From Chryseobacterium sp. PMSZPI (GTDB taxonomy: Bacteria > Bacteroidota > Bacteroidia > Flavobacteriales > Weeksellaceae): a DNA stretch of 64,000 nucleotides. This document shows, piece after piece, positions 17,884 through 27,314 of the stretch. The number at the start of each line of letters is the position of its first letter. The stretch's first letter is position 1. The notes beneath the pieces are model-generated. The model was not told where the DNA came from and did no database searches. It was given only the letters and a program-made list of their open reading frames with translations. The translations under genes and the position numbers were made by a program. The DNA lies in the NCBI RefSeq assembly GCF_002835665.1, contig NZ_PIZV01000051.1:62001-126000 (forward strand). Reading direction: 5' to 3'.

Positions 17884-18495
17884 ATGGAAGAACTGGAATT
17901 ATTGAAAAAAGATTGGAATAAAGAATCTAAGGAATTTCATGAATATTCTGAAAATGAAATTTATAAAATGATACAACATAAGTCTGTGTCTGTGACTAAA
18001 ACACTATTGTTTATCGGACTGATTGAAGTTGTATTGTGGACTTTGTATGGATATCTGAATAAAGAGTTTCCCTATGTAAGGATAGGAATGTTTTTAATTT
18101 TTACCGGATGGATTATTTTTTTGTTTCGTAAAATGAAAACCGGACAGGATAGCATTACTTTAATGAAAAGTATTTTGAATGTAAGAAGACTAATCTTAGG
18201 TTATGCTTTTATTTCCTTGATATTAATAGTTGTGGACAGTATCATTCATTTTGATCATAATACAAGGGATTTTATGGCAGGGTTTAAAGATGGTTGGAAT
18301 AAAGGACATGGTGCAAATGCTTTACCTGCTAACCCAAATATTATTACACCGGAACTTTGGAACTATGTGCTTTTTGGTATTTTTCTGATAATTGGACTTT
18401 ATCTTTTATTTGTATTGTATAAAAGGACCTATGGGAAAATTTTACAGGATCTTAGGAAAAACTATAAAGAATTAAGCAATCAGGAAGACAAGTGA
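17884..18495 (+). CDS. Membrane partner of ECF sigma factor (putative anti-sigma), copy 1
   Basis: 203 residues. The cytosolic N-terminal ~40 residues (LLKKDWNKESKEFHEYSENEIYKMI) are followed by four membrane helices at about 42-60, 65-83, 100-120 and 160-182, and a short basic cytosolic tail. No zinc-binding anti-sigma motif was seen. Adjacency and paralogy with 56801-57475 suggest that its N-terminal region holds the sigma factor (inference). The family function is not established by sequence. Confidence 0.7.
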   Translation: MEELELLKKDWNKESKEFHEYSENEIYKMIQHKSVSVTKTLLFIGLIEVVLWTLYGYLNKEFPYVRIGMFLIFTGWIIFLFRKMKTGQDSITLMKSILNVRRLILGYAFISLILIVVDSIIHFDHNTRDFMAGFKDGWNKGHGANALPANPNIITPELWNYVLFGIFLIIGLYLLFVLYKRTYGKILQDLRKNYKELSNQEDK

Positions 18496-18504
18496 TTTAA
18501 GAAC

Positions 18505-18804
18505 GGAAGCTGGAAGATAGACGCTGGAGGTTTCTGTCTGCTGTTTTTAAAATAATTTAAGGTGACTATATACAGTTTTACACCATCGTCATTGACTACG
18601 TCGAAATAATATTCATCGACTGAAAGGAGATAATCTTCGATTTCTGACACAGACTGACAAGTTCATAATTATAAAATAACTACATTAGTGTAAGATTGTA
18701 TATAATTACCTAATTTAAAATATAGCGGTGATGTTAACTTCAAAAAGCTCTCTTTTTATTTATGCAAACCGCAATAAACTTCCCTCTTCCAGCCTCCAGC
18801 TTCC
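18505..18804. repeat. Inverted-repeat element, GGAAGCTGGAAG family (copy 1)
   Basis: The left end at 18505 (GGAAGCTGGAAG) and right end at 18786-18804 (CTTCCAGCCTCCAGCTTCC) are reverse complements. The interior carries GTCATTGACTACGTCGAA (18588-18605) and AATCTTCGATTTCTGAC (18632-18648), both also present, joined, in the element at 41874. No intact gene lies in this 435-base gap. Confidence 0.6.
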
Positions 18805-18873
18805 TTTCCCGTAAAAATCCTTTTTTTGAATTATTATTAATATTAAAGCATCTTGCTCAAATGAAACGCCTTT

Positions 18874-18907
18874 TTGTTATGTGTGTAATAAAAAAACACT
18901 ATTTTTG
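18874..18907 (+). promoter_or_regulatory. Promoter of pdhB
   Basis: -33 TTG at 18874-18876, 23-base spacer, -7 TATTTTTG at 18900-18907, start codon at 18931. Confidence 0.7.
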
Positions 18908-18930
18908 TAGTCTAAATTTTTCAAGAAAAT

Positions 18931-19911
18931 ATGGCAGAATATACTTTTCGTGAGGTAATTGCACAGGCAATGAGCGAGGAAATGCGTAAAGACGAATCCA
19001 TCTATTTGATGGGGGAGGAAGTTGCAGAATATAATGGTGCATATAAAGCTTCAAAAGGAATGCTGGATGAATTTGGTCCAAAAAGAGTAATCGATACACC
19101 GATTGCAGAGCTTGGATTTGCAGGAATCTCCGTAGGAGCTGCAATGAATGGTAACAGACCCATCGTAGAATTTATGACCTTCAATTTCTCGTTAGTAGGA
19201 ATTGATCAGATTATCAATAACGCGGCGAAAATCCGTCAAATGAGTGGTGGACAATGGAACTGTCCAATCGTTTTCCGTGGTCCGACTGCTTCTGCAGGAC
19301 AACTAGGAGCTACTCACTCTCAGGCTTTTGAGAGCTGGTATGCAAACTGCCCGGGACTTAAAGTTGTAGTACCTTCAAATCCTTACGATGCGAAAGGATT
19401 ATTGAAAACAGCTATCCAGGATAATGATCCGGTTATCTTCATGGAATCTGAGCAGATGTATGGTGATAAAATGGAAATCCCTGAAGAAGAATACTACTTG
19501 CCAATAGGAAAAGCTGATATTAAGAGAGAAGGTAAAGATGTTACTTTAGTTTCTTTTGGTAAAATCATGAAATTGGCGATCCAGGCAGCTGAAGATATGG
19601 AGAAAGAAGGAATCTCTGTAGAAGTTATCGATCTTAGAACAGTTCGTCCTCTTGATTTTGATACGATTTTAGAATCTGTAAAGAAAACAAATAGACTGGT
19701 TATTTTAGAAGAAGCTTGGCCATTCGGTTCTGTATCTTCTGAAATTACTTATATGGTACAGCAAAAAGCATTCGATTATTTAGATGCTCCGATCAAGAGA
19801 ATTACCACTCCTGATGCACCTGCACCTTACTCTGCTGCATTATTTGCAGAATGGTTCCCTAAACTTGAAAAAGTAAAAGAGGAAATCAAAAAAGCGATGT
19901 ACGTAAAATAA
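18931..19911 (+). CDS. pdhB: Pyruvate dehydrogenase E1 component, beta subunit
   Basis: 326 residues, the full length of the transketolase-like beta subunit. The N-terminus MAEYTFREVIAQAMSEEM is followed by the cofactor-region VAEYNGAYKASKGM, DTPIAELGFAG, and the C-terminal transketolase domain with VIDLRTVRPLD. With the alpha subunit and E2/E3 it oxidises pyruvate to acetyl-CoA. Neither alpha nor E2 is adjacent; flavobacteria often encode them elsewhere. A branched-chain oxo-acid beta subunit is less likely from the overall sequence. A clear promoter and terminator make it monocistronic. Confidence 0.88.
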   Translation: MAEYTFREVIAQAMSEEMRKDESIYLMGEEVAEYNGAYKASKGMLDEFGPKRVIDTPIAELGFAGISVGAAMNGNRPIVEFMTFNFSLVGIDQIINNAAKIRQMSGGQWNCPIVFRGPTASAGQLGATHSQAFESWYANCPGLKVVVPSNPYDAKGLLKTAIQDNDPVIFMESEQMYGDKMEIPEEEYYLPIGKADIKREGKDVTLVSFGKIMKLAIQAAEDMEKEGISVEVIDLRTVRPLDFDTILESVKKTNRLVILEEAWPFGSVSSEITYMVQQKAFDYLDAPIKRITTPDAPAPYSAALFAEWFPKLEKVKEEIKKAMYVK

Positions 19912-19921
19912 TAATAATAGA

Positions 19922-19949
19922 AAAAAACTTCCGAAAGGAAGTTTTTTCA
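19922..19949 (+). terminator. Terminator after pdhB
   Basis: Perfect stem AAAAAACTTCC/GGAAGTTTTTT with a GAAA tetraloop. Confidence 0.9.
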
Positions 19950-19975
19950 TTTATTATATTCATGAAGAAAAATTC

Positions 19976-20003
19976 TTGACGTCATAAAATTAGTATAAAT
20001 TTG
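19976..20003 (+). promoter_or_regulatory. Promoter of kup
   Basis: -33 TTGAC starting 19976, 17-base spacer after TTG, -7 TAAATTTG at 19996-20003. A textbook flavobacterial promoter 25 bases before the ATG. Confidence 0.75.
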
Positions 20004-20028
20004 CGCCTTTAAAATAAATTAAGCTGAT

Positions 20029-22023
20029 ATGGCAGAAGTTACAGAAGAGGGTTACCACTTTGACATAAAGAAACTTTCCTTTATTGGAGTTTTGGTGTCT
20101 TTAGGAATTGTTTTTGGAGATATTGGTACCTCTCCGCTTTACGTAATGAAAGCAATTGTGAATGCAAGATCCCAAGGAAGCAATATGCCTTTCAATGAAT
20201 ACATAGAAGGAGCTCTTTCCTGTATTATCTGGACCCTTACCCTGCAGACCACAATAAAATATGTGATTATTGCTTTAAGAGCAGATAACAAAGGTGAAGG
20301 CGGTATTCTTGCTTTGTTTTCACTGGTAAGAAACCTTAAGAAAGGATGGTTGTATCTCATTGCTATTATTGGTGCTGCTGCCCTTATTGCAGATGGAGTA
20401 ATCACACCATCGCTTACCGTAATGTCAGCTATTGAAGGTCTTGAAATTTACAACCCTCATACCCCTGTTGTTCCTATTACAATCGGAATTTTGATTGCTA
20501 TTTTTGTGGTACAGCAGTTCGGAACCAGCTTTATCGGGAAATTTTTTGGCCCTGTAATGGTTGTTTGGTTTTTAGTATTAGGCGGATTGGGAATCATGCA
20601 TTTGAGTGAAAACTTTGAAATATTAAGATCTTTCAACCCTTATTATGCATATAAACTTATTGTCAATTCTCCAAGTGCAATTGTAATTTTAGGTGCTGTT
20701 TTTCTTTGTACAACCGGGGCAGAAGCACTTTATTCCGACTTAGGACACTGTGGTGCTAAAAATATCAGAGTAAGCTGGGCATTTGTTAAGATAATGCTTA
20801 TTCTGAACTATCTGGGACAGGGAGCATGGCTTTTGACCAATTATAACAAACCAGGATTTTCTGTTGTAAACCCGTTCTTTGGAATTATGGAAGAGTGGAT
20901 GATCATTCCGGGAGTAATTTTAGCAACAGCTGCTGCAATTATTGCCAGCCAGGCTTTGATTACAGGTTCTTTTACTATATTTTCAGAAGCAATGTCTCTT
21001 AATCTTTGGCCAAATCAGAAAATTGATTATCCTTCCGGAGTAAAAGGACAGATGTATATCCCAAGAATCAACTGGGGACTTCTTATTCTATGTATCATTG
21101 TTGTTTTACATTTCAAAGAATCAGGGAAAATGGAAGCAGCTTACGGGCTTTCCATTACAGTGACAATGTTAATGACAACCGTTTTACTGGTATTCTGGCT
21201 ATTGAAACACAGAGTAAGCAAAGTTTTGATATTGTTTTTTGCATTAGTTTATATGGCTATTGAATTAGGATTCTTCAGTGCAAATATTATCAAATTCATG
21301 GAAGGTGGATGGATTACAGTGGTATTGGCTGGTTCTATCGGAGTTTCTATGTATGCATGGTATAATGGAAGGTTGATTAAGACAAGATTTATCCAATTTG
21401 TAAAAATAGATAAATATGTGTCTATTCTTAAGGATATGAAACTGGATGAAACCATTCCAAAATATGCCACAAACCTCGCTTATTTGAGCAGAGCAAAGAG
21501 AAATGATGAAGTTGAATCCAAAATCATTTATTCCATCATTAAGAAACAGCCGAAACGAGCTGATCACTATTTTATTTTAAGCATCGTTAACCAGGAAGAT
21601 CCATATACATTCAAATATACTGTTGATGAAATTCTGCCTGGAACCGTTTATAAAATTAATTTCCTTTTAGGATTTAAGGTAGATCGAAGAATCAATGATT
21701 ATTTTAATATGGTATTGAAAGACCTGATGGCTGATGGAACCATTCCTTCAAGAAGTAGTCATCCGTCTCTGAGAGCCCATGATATACCGCCGGATCTTAA
21801 ATATGTGATTATAGATAACACCTATATCAACGATATACTTTTAACGGTTAAACAGAAAATTACCCTTAATATTTACAACTTTGTGAAGTATATCGGAAGT
21901 GATGACTTTAAAGCCTGGGGAGTATCTTCGCATAACGTTGAAGTAGAATCTGCTCCTATTACAGAACTTACAGTATATGATAATAAGATTGAACAATCTG
22001 GTTACTTCCGTCATAATTCTTAA
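20029..22023 (+). CDS. kup: KUP family potassium uptake protein
   Basis: 664 residues. The K_trans signature GDIGTSPLYVMKA is near residue 30, followed by about 12 membrane helices to residue ~450, then a ~200-residue cytosolic tail. K+ symport at the inner membrane is the known family activity. The tail resembles other Bacteroidota Kup proteins in length. It is followed 67 bases downstream by a Fur-family regulator with its own -7 box. Confidence 0.93.
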   Translation: MAEVTEEGYHFDIKKLSFIGVLVSLGIVFGDIGTSPLYVMKAIVNARSQGSNMPFNEYIEGALSCIIWTLTLQTTIKYVIIALRADNKGEGGILALFSLVRNLKKGWLYLIAIIGAAALIADGVITPSLTVMSAIEGLEIYNPHTPVVPITIGILIAIFVVQQFGTSFIGKFFGPVMVVWFLVLGGLGIMHLSENFEILRSFNPYYAYKLIVNSPSAIVILGAVFLCTTGAEALYSDLGHCGAKNIRVSWAFVKIMLILNYLGQGAWLLTNYNKPGFSVVNPFFGIMEEWMIIPGVILATAAAIIASQALITGSFTIFSEAMSLNLWPNQKIDYPSGVKGQMYIPRINWGLLILCIIVVLHFKESGKMEAAYGLSITVTMLMTTVLLVFWLLKHRVSKVLILFFALVYMAIELGFFSANIIKFMEGGWITVVLAGSIGVSMYAWYNGRLIKTRFIQFVKIDKYVSILKDMKLDETIPKYATNLAYLSRAKRNDEVESKIIYSIIKKQPKRADHYFILSIVNQEDPYTFKYTVDEILPGTVYKINFLLGFKVDRRINDYFNMVLKDLMADGTIPSRSSHPSLRAHDIPPDLKYVIIDNTYINDILLTVKQKITLNIYNFVKYIGSDDFKAWGVSSHNVEVESAPITELTVYDNKIEQSGYFRHNS

Positions 22024-22067
22024 ACCCGGGTATAGGTAAGCATACTATCTATTTAAATAAAATTCAA

Positions 22068-22075
22068 TAAATTTG
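22068..22075 (+). promoter_or_regulatory. -7 box TAAATTTG before the Fur-family gene
   Basis: Matches TAnnTTTG and lies 15 bases before the start codon at 22091. Confidence 0.5.
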
Positions 22076-22090
22076 TAGATAATTTTTTTA

Positions 22091-22564
22091 ATGGATACAG
22101 TACAAAAAGAAAAAAATATAGCTTTAATTAAGGATGTTTTAAGAAACTACTTATTAGAAAAGGGGTTCAGAAACACACCTGAAAGATATACGATATTAGA
22201 AGAAATTTATAATATGGATCACCACTTTAATGTGGATGATCTATATCTTCTGATGATGCAGAAAAAATATCATGTTTCCAAAGCGACAATCTACAACACT
22301 ATTGAGATTTTTCTTGACGCCGGATTAATCCGTAAGCATCAGTTTGGAGAAAAAACGTTGACCTCTTCGTCTTATGAGAAGTCTTATTTTGATAAGCAAC
22401 ACGATCACCTGGTGATCTATAAAAAAGATTCTGATAAAGAAATCGAAGAAATTATTGAATTCTGTGACCCAAGAATCCAAGGAATAAAAGAAGCAATTGA
22501 AGAAGCATTTGGCGTAAAAATTGATTCTCATTCGCTGTATTTTTATGGCACTAAGAATGATTAA
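22091..22564 (+). CDS. Fur family transcriptional regulator
   Basis: 157 residues. Winged-helix DNA-binding domain (FRNTPERYTILEEIYNMDHHFNVDDLY ... VSKATIYNTIEIFLDAGLI), then a dimerisation domain with QHDHLVI, ending HSLYFYG. The CxxC structural-zinc pair of classical Fur is absent: the region reads YKKDSDKEIEEIIEFC, with a single Cys. The regulated metal or peroxide signal is therefore uncertain. The stop is three bases before the OstA-like gene, so the two are co-transcribed. Confidence 0.87.
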   Translation: MDTVQKEKNIALIKDVLRNYLLEKGFRNTPERYTILEEIYNMDHHFNVDDLYLLMMQKKYHVSKATIYNTIEIFLDAGLIRKHQFGEKTLTSSSYEKSYFDKQHDHLVIYKKDSDKEIEEIIEFCDPRIQGIKEAIEEAFGVKIDSHSLYFYGTKND

Positions 22565-22567
22565 TTA

Positions 22568-24310
22568 ATGAGAATATTCCTTTTTCTGTTTATCTTTATT
22601 TCTGCGCTTGCTTTTGCGCAGGATAAACCTGTTGTAAAGAGAGATCCTTATTTGCAAGCTCCTACAACTGCTCAACCGCAACAGTCGAAACCTGAAGATA
22701 AAATAAAGATCATCCATGCTGATGAGATTAAAAAAAGTCCCGAAAAATATGACGGGAATCAATATTTTATTGGTCATGTTCAGATTGAACACCAGGGATC
22801 CGTTCTTACAGCTGACGAAGTTGTTTTGTATAATGAAGAGAACTTTGTAAAGGCAATAGGTAATACAAAGCTTCAAAATGCGGACGGTTCAGTAATTACT
22901 GCAGGCGAAATGGAATATGATGGAAATACCCAAAAAGGTGTTGCCCGAAAAAACGTAGTCCTTATAGATCCTAAACAAACCATCAAAACAGATATTCTGT
23001 ACTATGACAGGTTAGCCAATCAGGCATATTTTAATACTGGCGGAACCATTTCTGACAGCCAGGGAAATGTTATGTATACGAAATCTGCAACATATTTTCT
23101 GGATACGAAAATGATAGATTTTGTTGGGAATGTAAAAATAGATAATGCCCAGTATATCATTGAAGGGGCTAATATCAAACAAAATCAGAATACCAATACT
23201 GCTGAATTTTTCGGACCTACGACCATTACCAACAGAGCCAATCCTAAAAATAGGGTTTATACGGAAAGAGGAACCTACAGAATGGGAACTAAAGAAGCTT
23301 TCCTTAATAAAAATTCCAAAATCTTTTATAACGATAAAATTCTTACCGGTGATGATATGTACTTTAATCAGATCACAGGATTTGGTAAAGCAACAGGGAA
23401 TGTAACTCTTGATGATCCTAAAGAAAGAAGATACATTAAAGGAGGGTATGGAGAAATCTTTGAGAAAAAAGATTCTTCTATGATGACCAAGAATCCTTAT
23501 GCTGTTAAAATTATGGATAAGGATACTGCCTATTTTGCTGCAGAAAAGATTATTTCTTATCAAAGACCCGATTCGTTAGATATTAAGGTTAAGAAAAGTT
23601 ATTTAAGAGCTTACAAAAAAGCACGTGTTTATAAATCGAACGCCCAGGGAAGAGCAGACTCTATAACATTCAATGAAACAGATGGTATTATGCATATGTA
23701 TACCAAACCTATTCTTTGGAGTGGAGAGAAACAGGTGACAGGAGATAAAGTAGAAGCTTATTTTAATACGAAGAGTGAAAATATTGACTCACTGAGAGTG
23801 ATTGGGAATGCCCTTGCCATCAGTAAAGTGGATTCATTAAATCTGAAAGACGAATTCAATCAGGTGAAAGGAAAATTCATGACAGTCTATTATGATAATA
23901 ACAACATCAAAGAAGCTAAAGTCATTGGAAACGCGCAGTCCATTGTGTATGTAGATGATGTAGACCAGGAAACCAAACAACCTCAAAGAATCGGAATTAC
24001 ACTTTCTGCCTGTGGAATTATAGGGGCCTTATTTGAAGAAAGAGCTCTGCAGATTATTTCTTGTAGTATTGGGGCAACTTCAGATACCTATCCAATGAGT
24101 ATGATAGAGCCGGCAAGGAGAAAGTTTCCAGATTTTAACTGGAATACGAAAGACCGTATCAGAAAATGGCAGGACATCCTGGTAGATACTCCTAATTACG
24201 AGGAAACAAAATACTCAGCAGATAATGAACTCTATGATAAAGCTCAGGAAGCTGTTGAAAAAGAAAAAGCAAAAGAAGAAGCTAAAAAACCGAAAAGGGT
24301 CAGAAAATAA
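22568..24310 (+). CDS. OstA-like (LptA/LptD-N) periplasmic protein
   Basis: 580 residues with a signal peptide (1-17, ALAFAQ). The long beta-jellyroll array begins KIKIIHADEIKKSPEKYDGNQYFIGHVQIEH and repeats short GNV/DG turns typical of OstA domains. It ends with a charged Lys/Glu tail. Proteins of this type form the periplasmic bridge for lipopolysaccharide transport. At this length it resembles the large OstA-like proteins of Bacteroidota rather than a 180-residue LptA. Encoded with a Fur-like regulator. Confidence 0.85.
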   Translation: MRIFLFLFIFISALAFAQDKPVVKRDPYLQAPTTAQPQQSKPEDKIKIIHADEIKKSPEKYDGNQYFIGHVQIEHQGSVLTADEVVLYNEENFVKAIGNTKLQNADGSVITAGEMEYDGNTQKGVARKNVVLIDPKQTIKTDILYYDRLANQAYFNTGGTISDSQGNVMYTKSATYFLDTKMIDFVGNVKIDNAQYIIEGANIKQNQNTNTAEFFGPTTITNRANPKNRVYTERGTYRMGTKEAFLNKNSKIFYNDKILTGDDMYFNQITGFGKATGNVTLDDPKERRYIKGGYGEIFEKKDSSMMTKNPYAVKIMDKDTAYFAAEKIISYQRPDSLDIKVKKSYLRAYKKARVYKSNAQGRADSITFNETDGIMHMYTKPILWSGEKQVTGDKVEAYFNTKSENIDSLRVIGNALAISKVDSLNLKDEFNQVKGKFMTVYYDNNNIKEAKVIGNAQSIVYVDDVDQETKQPQRIGITLSACGIIGALFEERALQIISCSIGATSDTYPMSMIEPARRKFPDFNWNTKDRIRKWQDILVDTPNYEETKYSADNELYDKAQEAVEKEKAKEEAKKPKRVRK

Positions 24311-24312
24311 TA

Positions 24313-24354
24313 AAAAACCCGGGATAGACATAAGTTTATTCCGGGTTTTTTATT
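24313..24354 (+). terminator. Terminator after OstA-like gene
   Basis: Stem AAAAACCCGG/CCGGGTTTTT with a long loop and following Ts. It may also end the minus-strand gene at 24369. Confidence 0.8.
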
Positions 24355-24368
24355 TTAATTATAATATG

Positions 24369-25973
24369 TTATTCCTTAATAAAGGTATGGTTTATTCTTT
24401 GTTCTGCGATTTTTAGAATATAAACACCTTTTGATAGGTTTTGAACTCCTATTTTTCCATCTTTTGGCTTTCCGGATTCTACTTGTTGACCAACTGTATT
24501 ATAAATTTCATATTTTTTATCCCTTACTCCTTTTATATAGATAACATCTTTGGCAGGGTTAGGATAAAGATAGAATTGTTGATTCTTGGTAACTTCATTT
24601 GTTCCAAGATTAGGTAACGTAAGATTTTGTGCATAAATCTTTTCATTGGTATCTGATGATTTTTGTTCTTGAAATACAATTACATTTTGTCCGTTTATCG
24701 GAGCCAGGGAAGAAATAGATGTTTTCATAGCAGGATAAGTGGCCATTGGAAGATACTGTTGAGACCAGACAAAATTCCCTGTTGTATTCAATAAAACGGC
24801 ATTAAGGGAAGCTTTATAAATATCAATTGATTTTTGGATAATAAAAAAAGGATTGTCATTGATTAAATAGAGGTTTCCTTCGTGAGTTCTAAATTCATTA
24901 TCAATAGGAAATACTTGTTTAGCATTGTCGGAAAGAAGTCTTGTACCATTATTTTTATCAAACTTTTGAATATATTCTCCACTCATGTTTTGGGAAGGAT
25001 TGGTATATTTTGCTATAGACCATATATGAGGTGAACCTGCCGTAGAAGCAATTTTAATGTCCACCTGATAATTGTTGGGATCTGTTGTAAAACTTACTCC
25101 ATCTGGTCCCCAAGCTAAACTTCCATCTGAATTAATTTTCTGTAAATAAGCATAAATTGAAAATCCATCTGATGCCGTAAATCCGTAATAGAGATTATTT
25201 CCATCCACAACTCCGCTGTTTATTGAAACTAAAGATGTACTTTTTGTTGATATTTTCTTAGGAGAACTCCAAATTATAGTTCCATTACCGCTTAATTTCT
25301 GTGCAAACAAGCTGCCATATATCCCAGAACCTGATTTATTAAAGATAATTTCAATTTCATTGTTGGCTAACTCAAAGATGTCTGCAGGTTGCGATCCCTT
25401 TGTAGGATCATCTGAAAGAATTTGTATTGGTGCGGGCCATACAGCTTGTCCATTTTGATTAAACCTTTGAACTCTCGTATGATCTTGATTGACATAGCTT
25501 ACAATGATATCACCATTGGATAAAGGCAAAACTTTTGGAGCTGTAGCCTCTCCTAATAATATTCCATTAGGCCATACTGAAGTACCTTGCGGGGTGATTT
25601 TAAATAAATAGCCATTATTGTTAGCCGTCCCGGTTACAGCAATATAAAAATTATTAGAAGAGTCTACAGCTGTTCCCTGAAGAAAAGTATAACTTGACAT
25701 TGGAATCTGATTGCTGATCAGTAAACCATTACTTCCCAATGATTTATTCCCGTTTTGATCTAAAATTTGTAACCATAGTTCATAATTCTTAGGTGCAGGT
25801 ACAGATTTCCAATAGGCAATATAGGTTTTGCCATCATTCATAGCAGCGGAAAAAGATGAGCCTAATGCTCCCGGATCCGCAACAAGTAAATTTACATTAA
25901 GGTTAGCATTCCATTGGGATTTAAGCATAATAATGGAATAAAACACCGCGGTGATCATAAATAGTTTTTTCAT
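24369..25973 (-). CDS. T9SS type A sorting-domain secreted protein
   Basis: 534 residues. Signal peptide (1-19). The body is built of repeated WxxN/DG blade-like segments (for example NGYLFKITPQG, DGSLAWGPDG), suggesting a beta-propeller. The C-terminal ~75 residues are a type IX secretion sorting domain: FYLYPNPAKDVIYIKG, YEIYNTVGQ, and NLSKGVYILKI. The protein is therefore exported across the outer membrane by the Por/T9SS system. No catalytic motif was seen; surface binding or scaffold roles are possible. Confidence 0.88.
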   Translation of the reverse strand: MKKLFMITAVFYSIIMLKSQWNANLNVNLLVADPGALGSSFSAAMNDGKTYIAYWKSVPAPKNYELWLQILDQNGNKSLGSNGLLISNQIPMSSYTFLQGTAVDSSNNFYIAVTGTANNNGYLFKITPQGTSVWPNGILLGEATAPKVLPLSNGDIIVSYVNQDHTRVQRFNQNGQAVWPAPIQILSDDPTKGSQPADIFELANNEIEIIFNKSGSGIYGSLFAQKLSGNGTIIWSSPKKISTKSTSLVSINSGVVDGNNLYYGFTASDGFSIYAYLQKINSDGSLAWGPDGVSFTTDPNNYQVDIKIASTAGSPHIWSIAKYTNPSQNMSGEYIQKFDKNNGTRLLSDNAKQVFPIDNEFRTHEGNLYLINDNPFFIIQKSIDIYKASLNAVLLNTTGNFVWSQQYLPMATYPAMKTSISSLAPINGQNVIVFQEQKSSDTNEKIYAQNLTLPNLGTNEVTKNQQFYLYPNPAKDVIYIKGVRDKKYEIYNTVGQQVESGKPKDGKIGVQNLSKGVYILKIAEQRINHTFIKE

Positions 25974-26099
25974 AATATAATGTTTTTATCAACTAAAGGT
26001 AAATAATTATCACTAAATAGTGAGGTTTAAATATCAAAAAAATGAAAATTATCTTTTGTTATTATTGTTGGATAATTTCGGCATTTGCTGAATGTTTTA

Positions 26100-26107
26100 T
26101 AGCTTTG
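26100..26107 (+). promoter_or_regulatory. -7 box TAGCTTTG before the class III aminotransferase gene
   Basis: Matches TAnnTTTG. It lies 17 bases before the ATG at 26125 and inside the longest open frame, which supports the shorter start. Confidence 0.5.
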
Positions 26108-26124
26108 CTAAAATTTTTGAGACG

Positions 26125-27306
26125 ATGGAAATGCATAATGATTTTTTTACATATCAGGCACAAACCACAAAATTTGCTGCAGGTTTTGAAGTTGAAAAAG
26201 CAGAAGGAAACTACATTTATGGCACTGATGGAAAAAGATACTTGGACTTTGTAGCAGGAGTTTCTGCCAATACCTTAGGACATTCGCATCCTAAAGTTAT
26301 TAATGCAATCAAAGAACAGGCAGACAAATATCTTCACGTGATGGTGTATGGAGAGTACGCACAGGATAAACCTGTTGCTCTGTGTAAATTACTTGCAGAA
26401 GCTACTCCTGAACCACTGGAAATGACTTATCTTGTAAATAGTGGAGCAGAAGCAATTGATGGGAGTCTTAAATTAGCAAAACGATTTACAGGAAGAGAGG
26501 AAATTGTCTCTTTCAAAAATTCATACCACGGAAATACGCACGGTGCACTAAGTGTTTCCGGAAGTGAAAATCACAAAAGAGAGTTCCGTCCATTACTACC
26601 GATGGTTAGTTTTATTGAATTCAACAATGAAAACGATTTTGATAAAATTACGGAAAAAACAGCTTGCGTTATCCTTGAAACAATCCAGGGAGCAGCAGGA
26701 TTTTTAGTTCCGGAAAATGATTATCTGATCAAATTAAAGAGAAGATGTGAAGAAGTAGGGGCACTTTTAATATTAGATGAAATTCAACCGGGGTTTGGTA
26801 GAACCGGAAAATTATTCTCTTTTGAACATTATGGAATCGTTCCAGATATTCTGGTAATGGGAAAAGGAATGGGAGGAGGAGTTCCGGTAGGAGCATTTAT
26901 GAGTTCAAGAGAAATGATGGACACTTTGTCTCACTCACCAAAATTGGGTCACATTACAACATTTGGAGGAAACCCTTTAATTGCAGCGGCTAGCTATGCT
27001 ACTTTAAAAGAAGTTTTGGAAAGTGGGTTAATGAATGAAGTGGAAGAAAAAGAAAAGCTATTCAGAGAACTTTTGGTTCATCCGAAGATTAAAAATATCA
27101 ATGGAAGAGGATTAATGTTGGCTGTAAATCTTGGAAGCCCGGAATACACGTTACAAGTCGCAAAAAAATGCATGGAAAAAGGACTTATTGTTTTCTGGCA
27201 GCTATATAGAAATGAGTACCTGAGAATTTCTCCACCACTCACATTATCCATGGAAGAAATCAGACAAGGATGCCAGATTATACTAGACGTTCTTAATGAA
27301 GATTAA
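26125..27306 (+). CDS. Class III (fold type I) PLP-dependent aminotransferase
   Basis: 393 residues from the ATG at 26125; the longer frame from 26092 contains the promoter -7 box. It shows NSGAEAIDGSLKLAKRFTGR, the Asp in LILDEIQPGFGRTG that contacts the pyridine nitrogen, and the PLP lysine in MGKGMGGGVPVGA. Similar to ArgD/acetylornithine or omega-amino acid transaminases, but the substrate is not determinable and no Arg biosynthetic genes are nearby. Followed by its own terminator. Confidence 0.85.
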   Translation: MEMHNDFFTYQAQTTKFAAGFEVEKAEGNYIYGTDGKRYLDFVAGVSANTLGHSHPKVINAIKEQADKYLHVMVYGEYAQDKPVALCKLLAEATPEPLEMTYLVNSGAEAIDGSLKLAKRFTGREEIVSFKNSYHGNTHGALSVSGSENHKREFRPLLPMVSFIEFNNENDFDKITEKTACVILETIQGAAGFLVPENDYLIKLKRRCEEVGALLILDEIQPGFGRTGKLFSFEHYGIVPDILVMGKGMGGGVPVGAFMSSREMMDTLSHSPKLGHITTFGGNPLIAAASYATLKEVLESGLMNEVEEKEKLFRELLVHPKIKNINGRGLMLAVNLGSPEYTLQVAKKCMEKGLIVFWQLYRNEYLRISPPLTLSMEEIRQGCQIILDVLNED

Positions 27307-27314
27307 AAATAAGG

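Noticed and set aside
18762..18953. 63-residue ORF before pdhB
   Set aside because: It overlaps the right arm of a repeat element and the pdhB promoter and start codon.
23012..23563. 183-residue minus-strand ORF inside the OstA-like gene
   Set aside because: Composition is an antisense shadow of the plus-strand coding frame; the opposite frame has the signal peptide and OstA pattern.
26092..26124. Longer start of the class III aminotransferase
   Set aside because: It contains the TAGCTTTG -7 box, and conserved sequence starts later.
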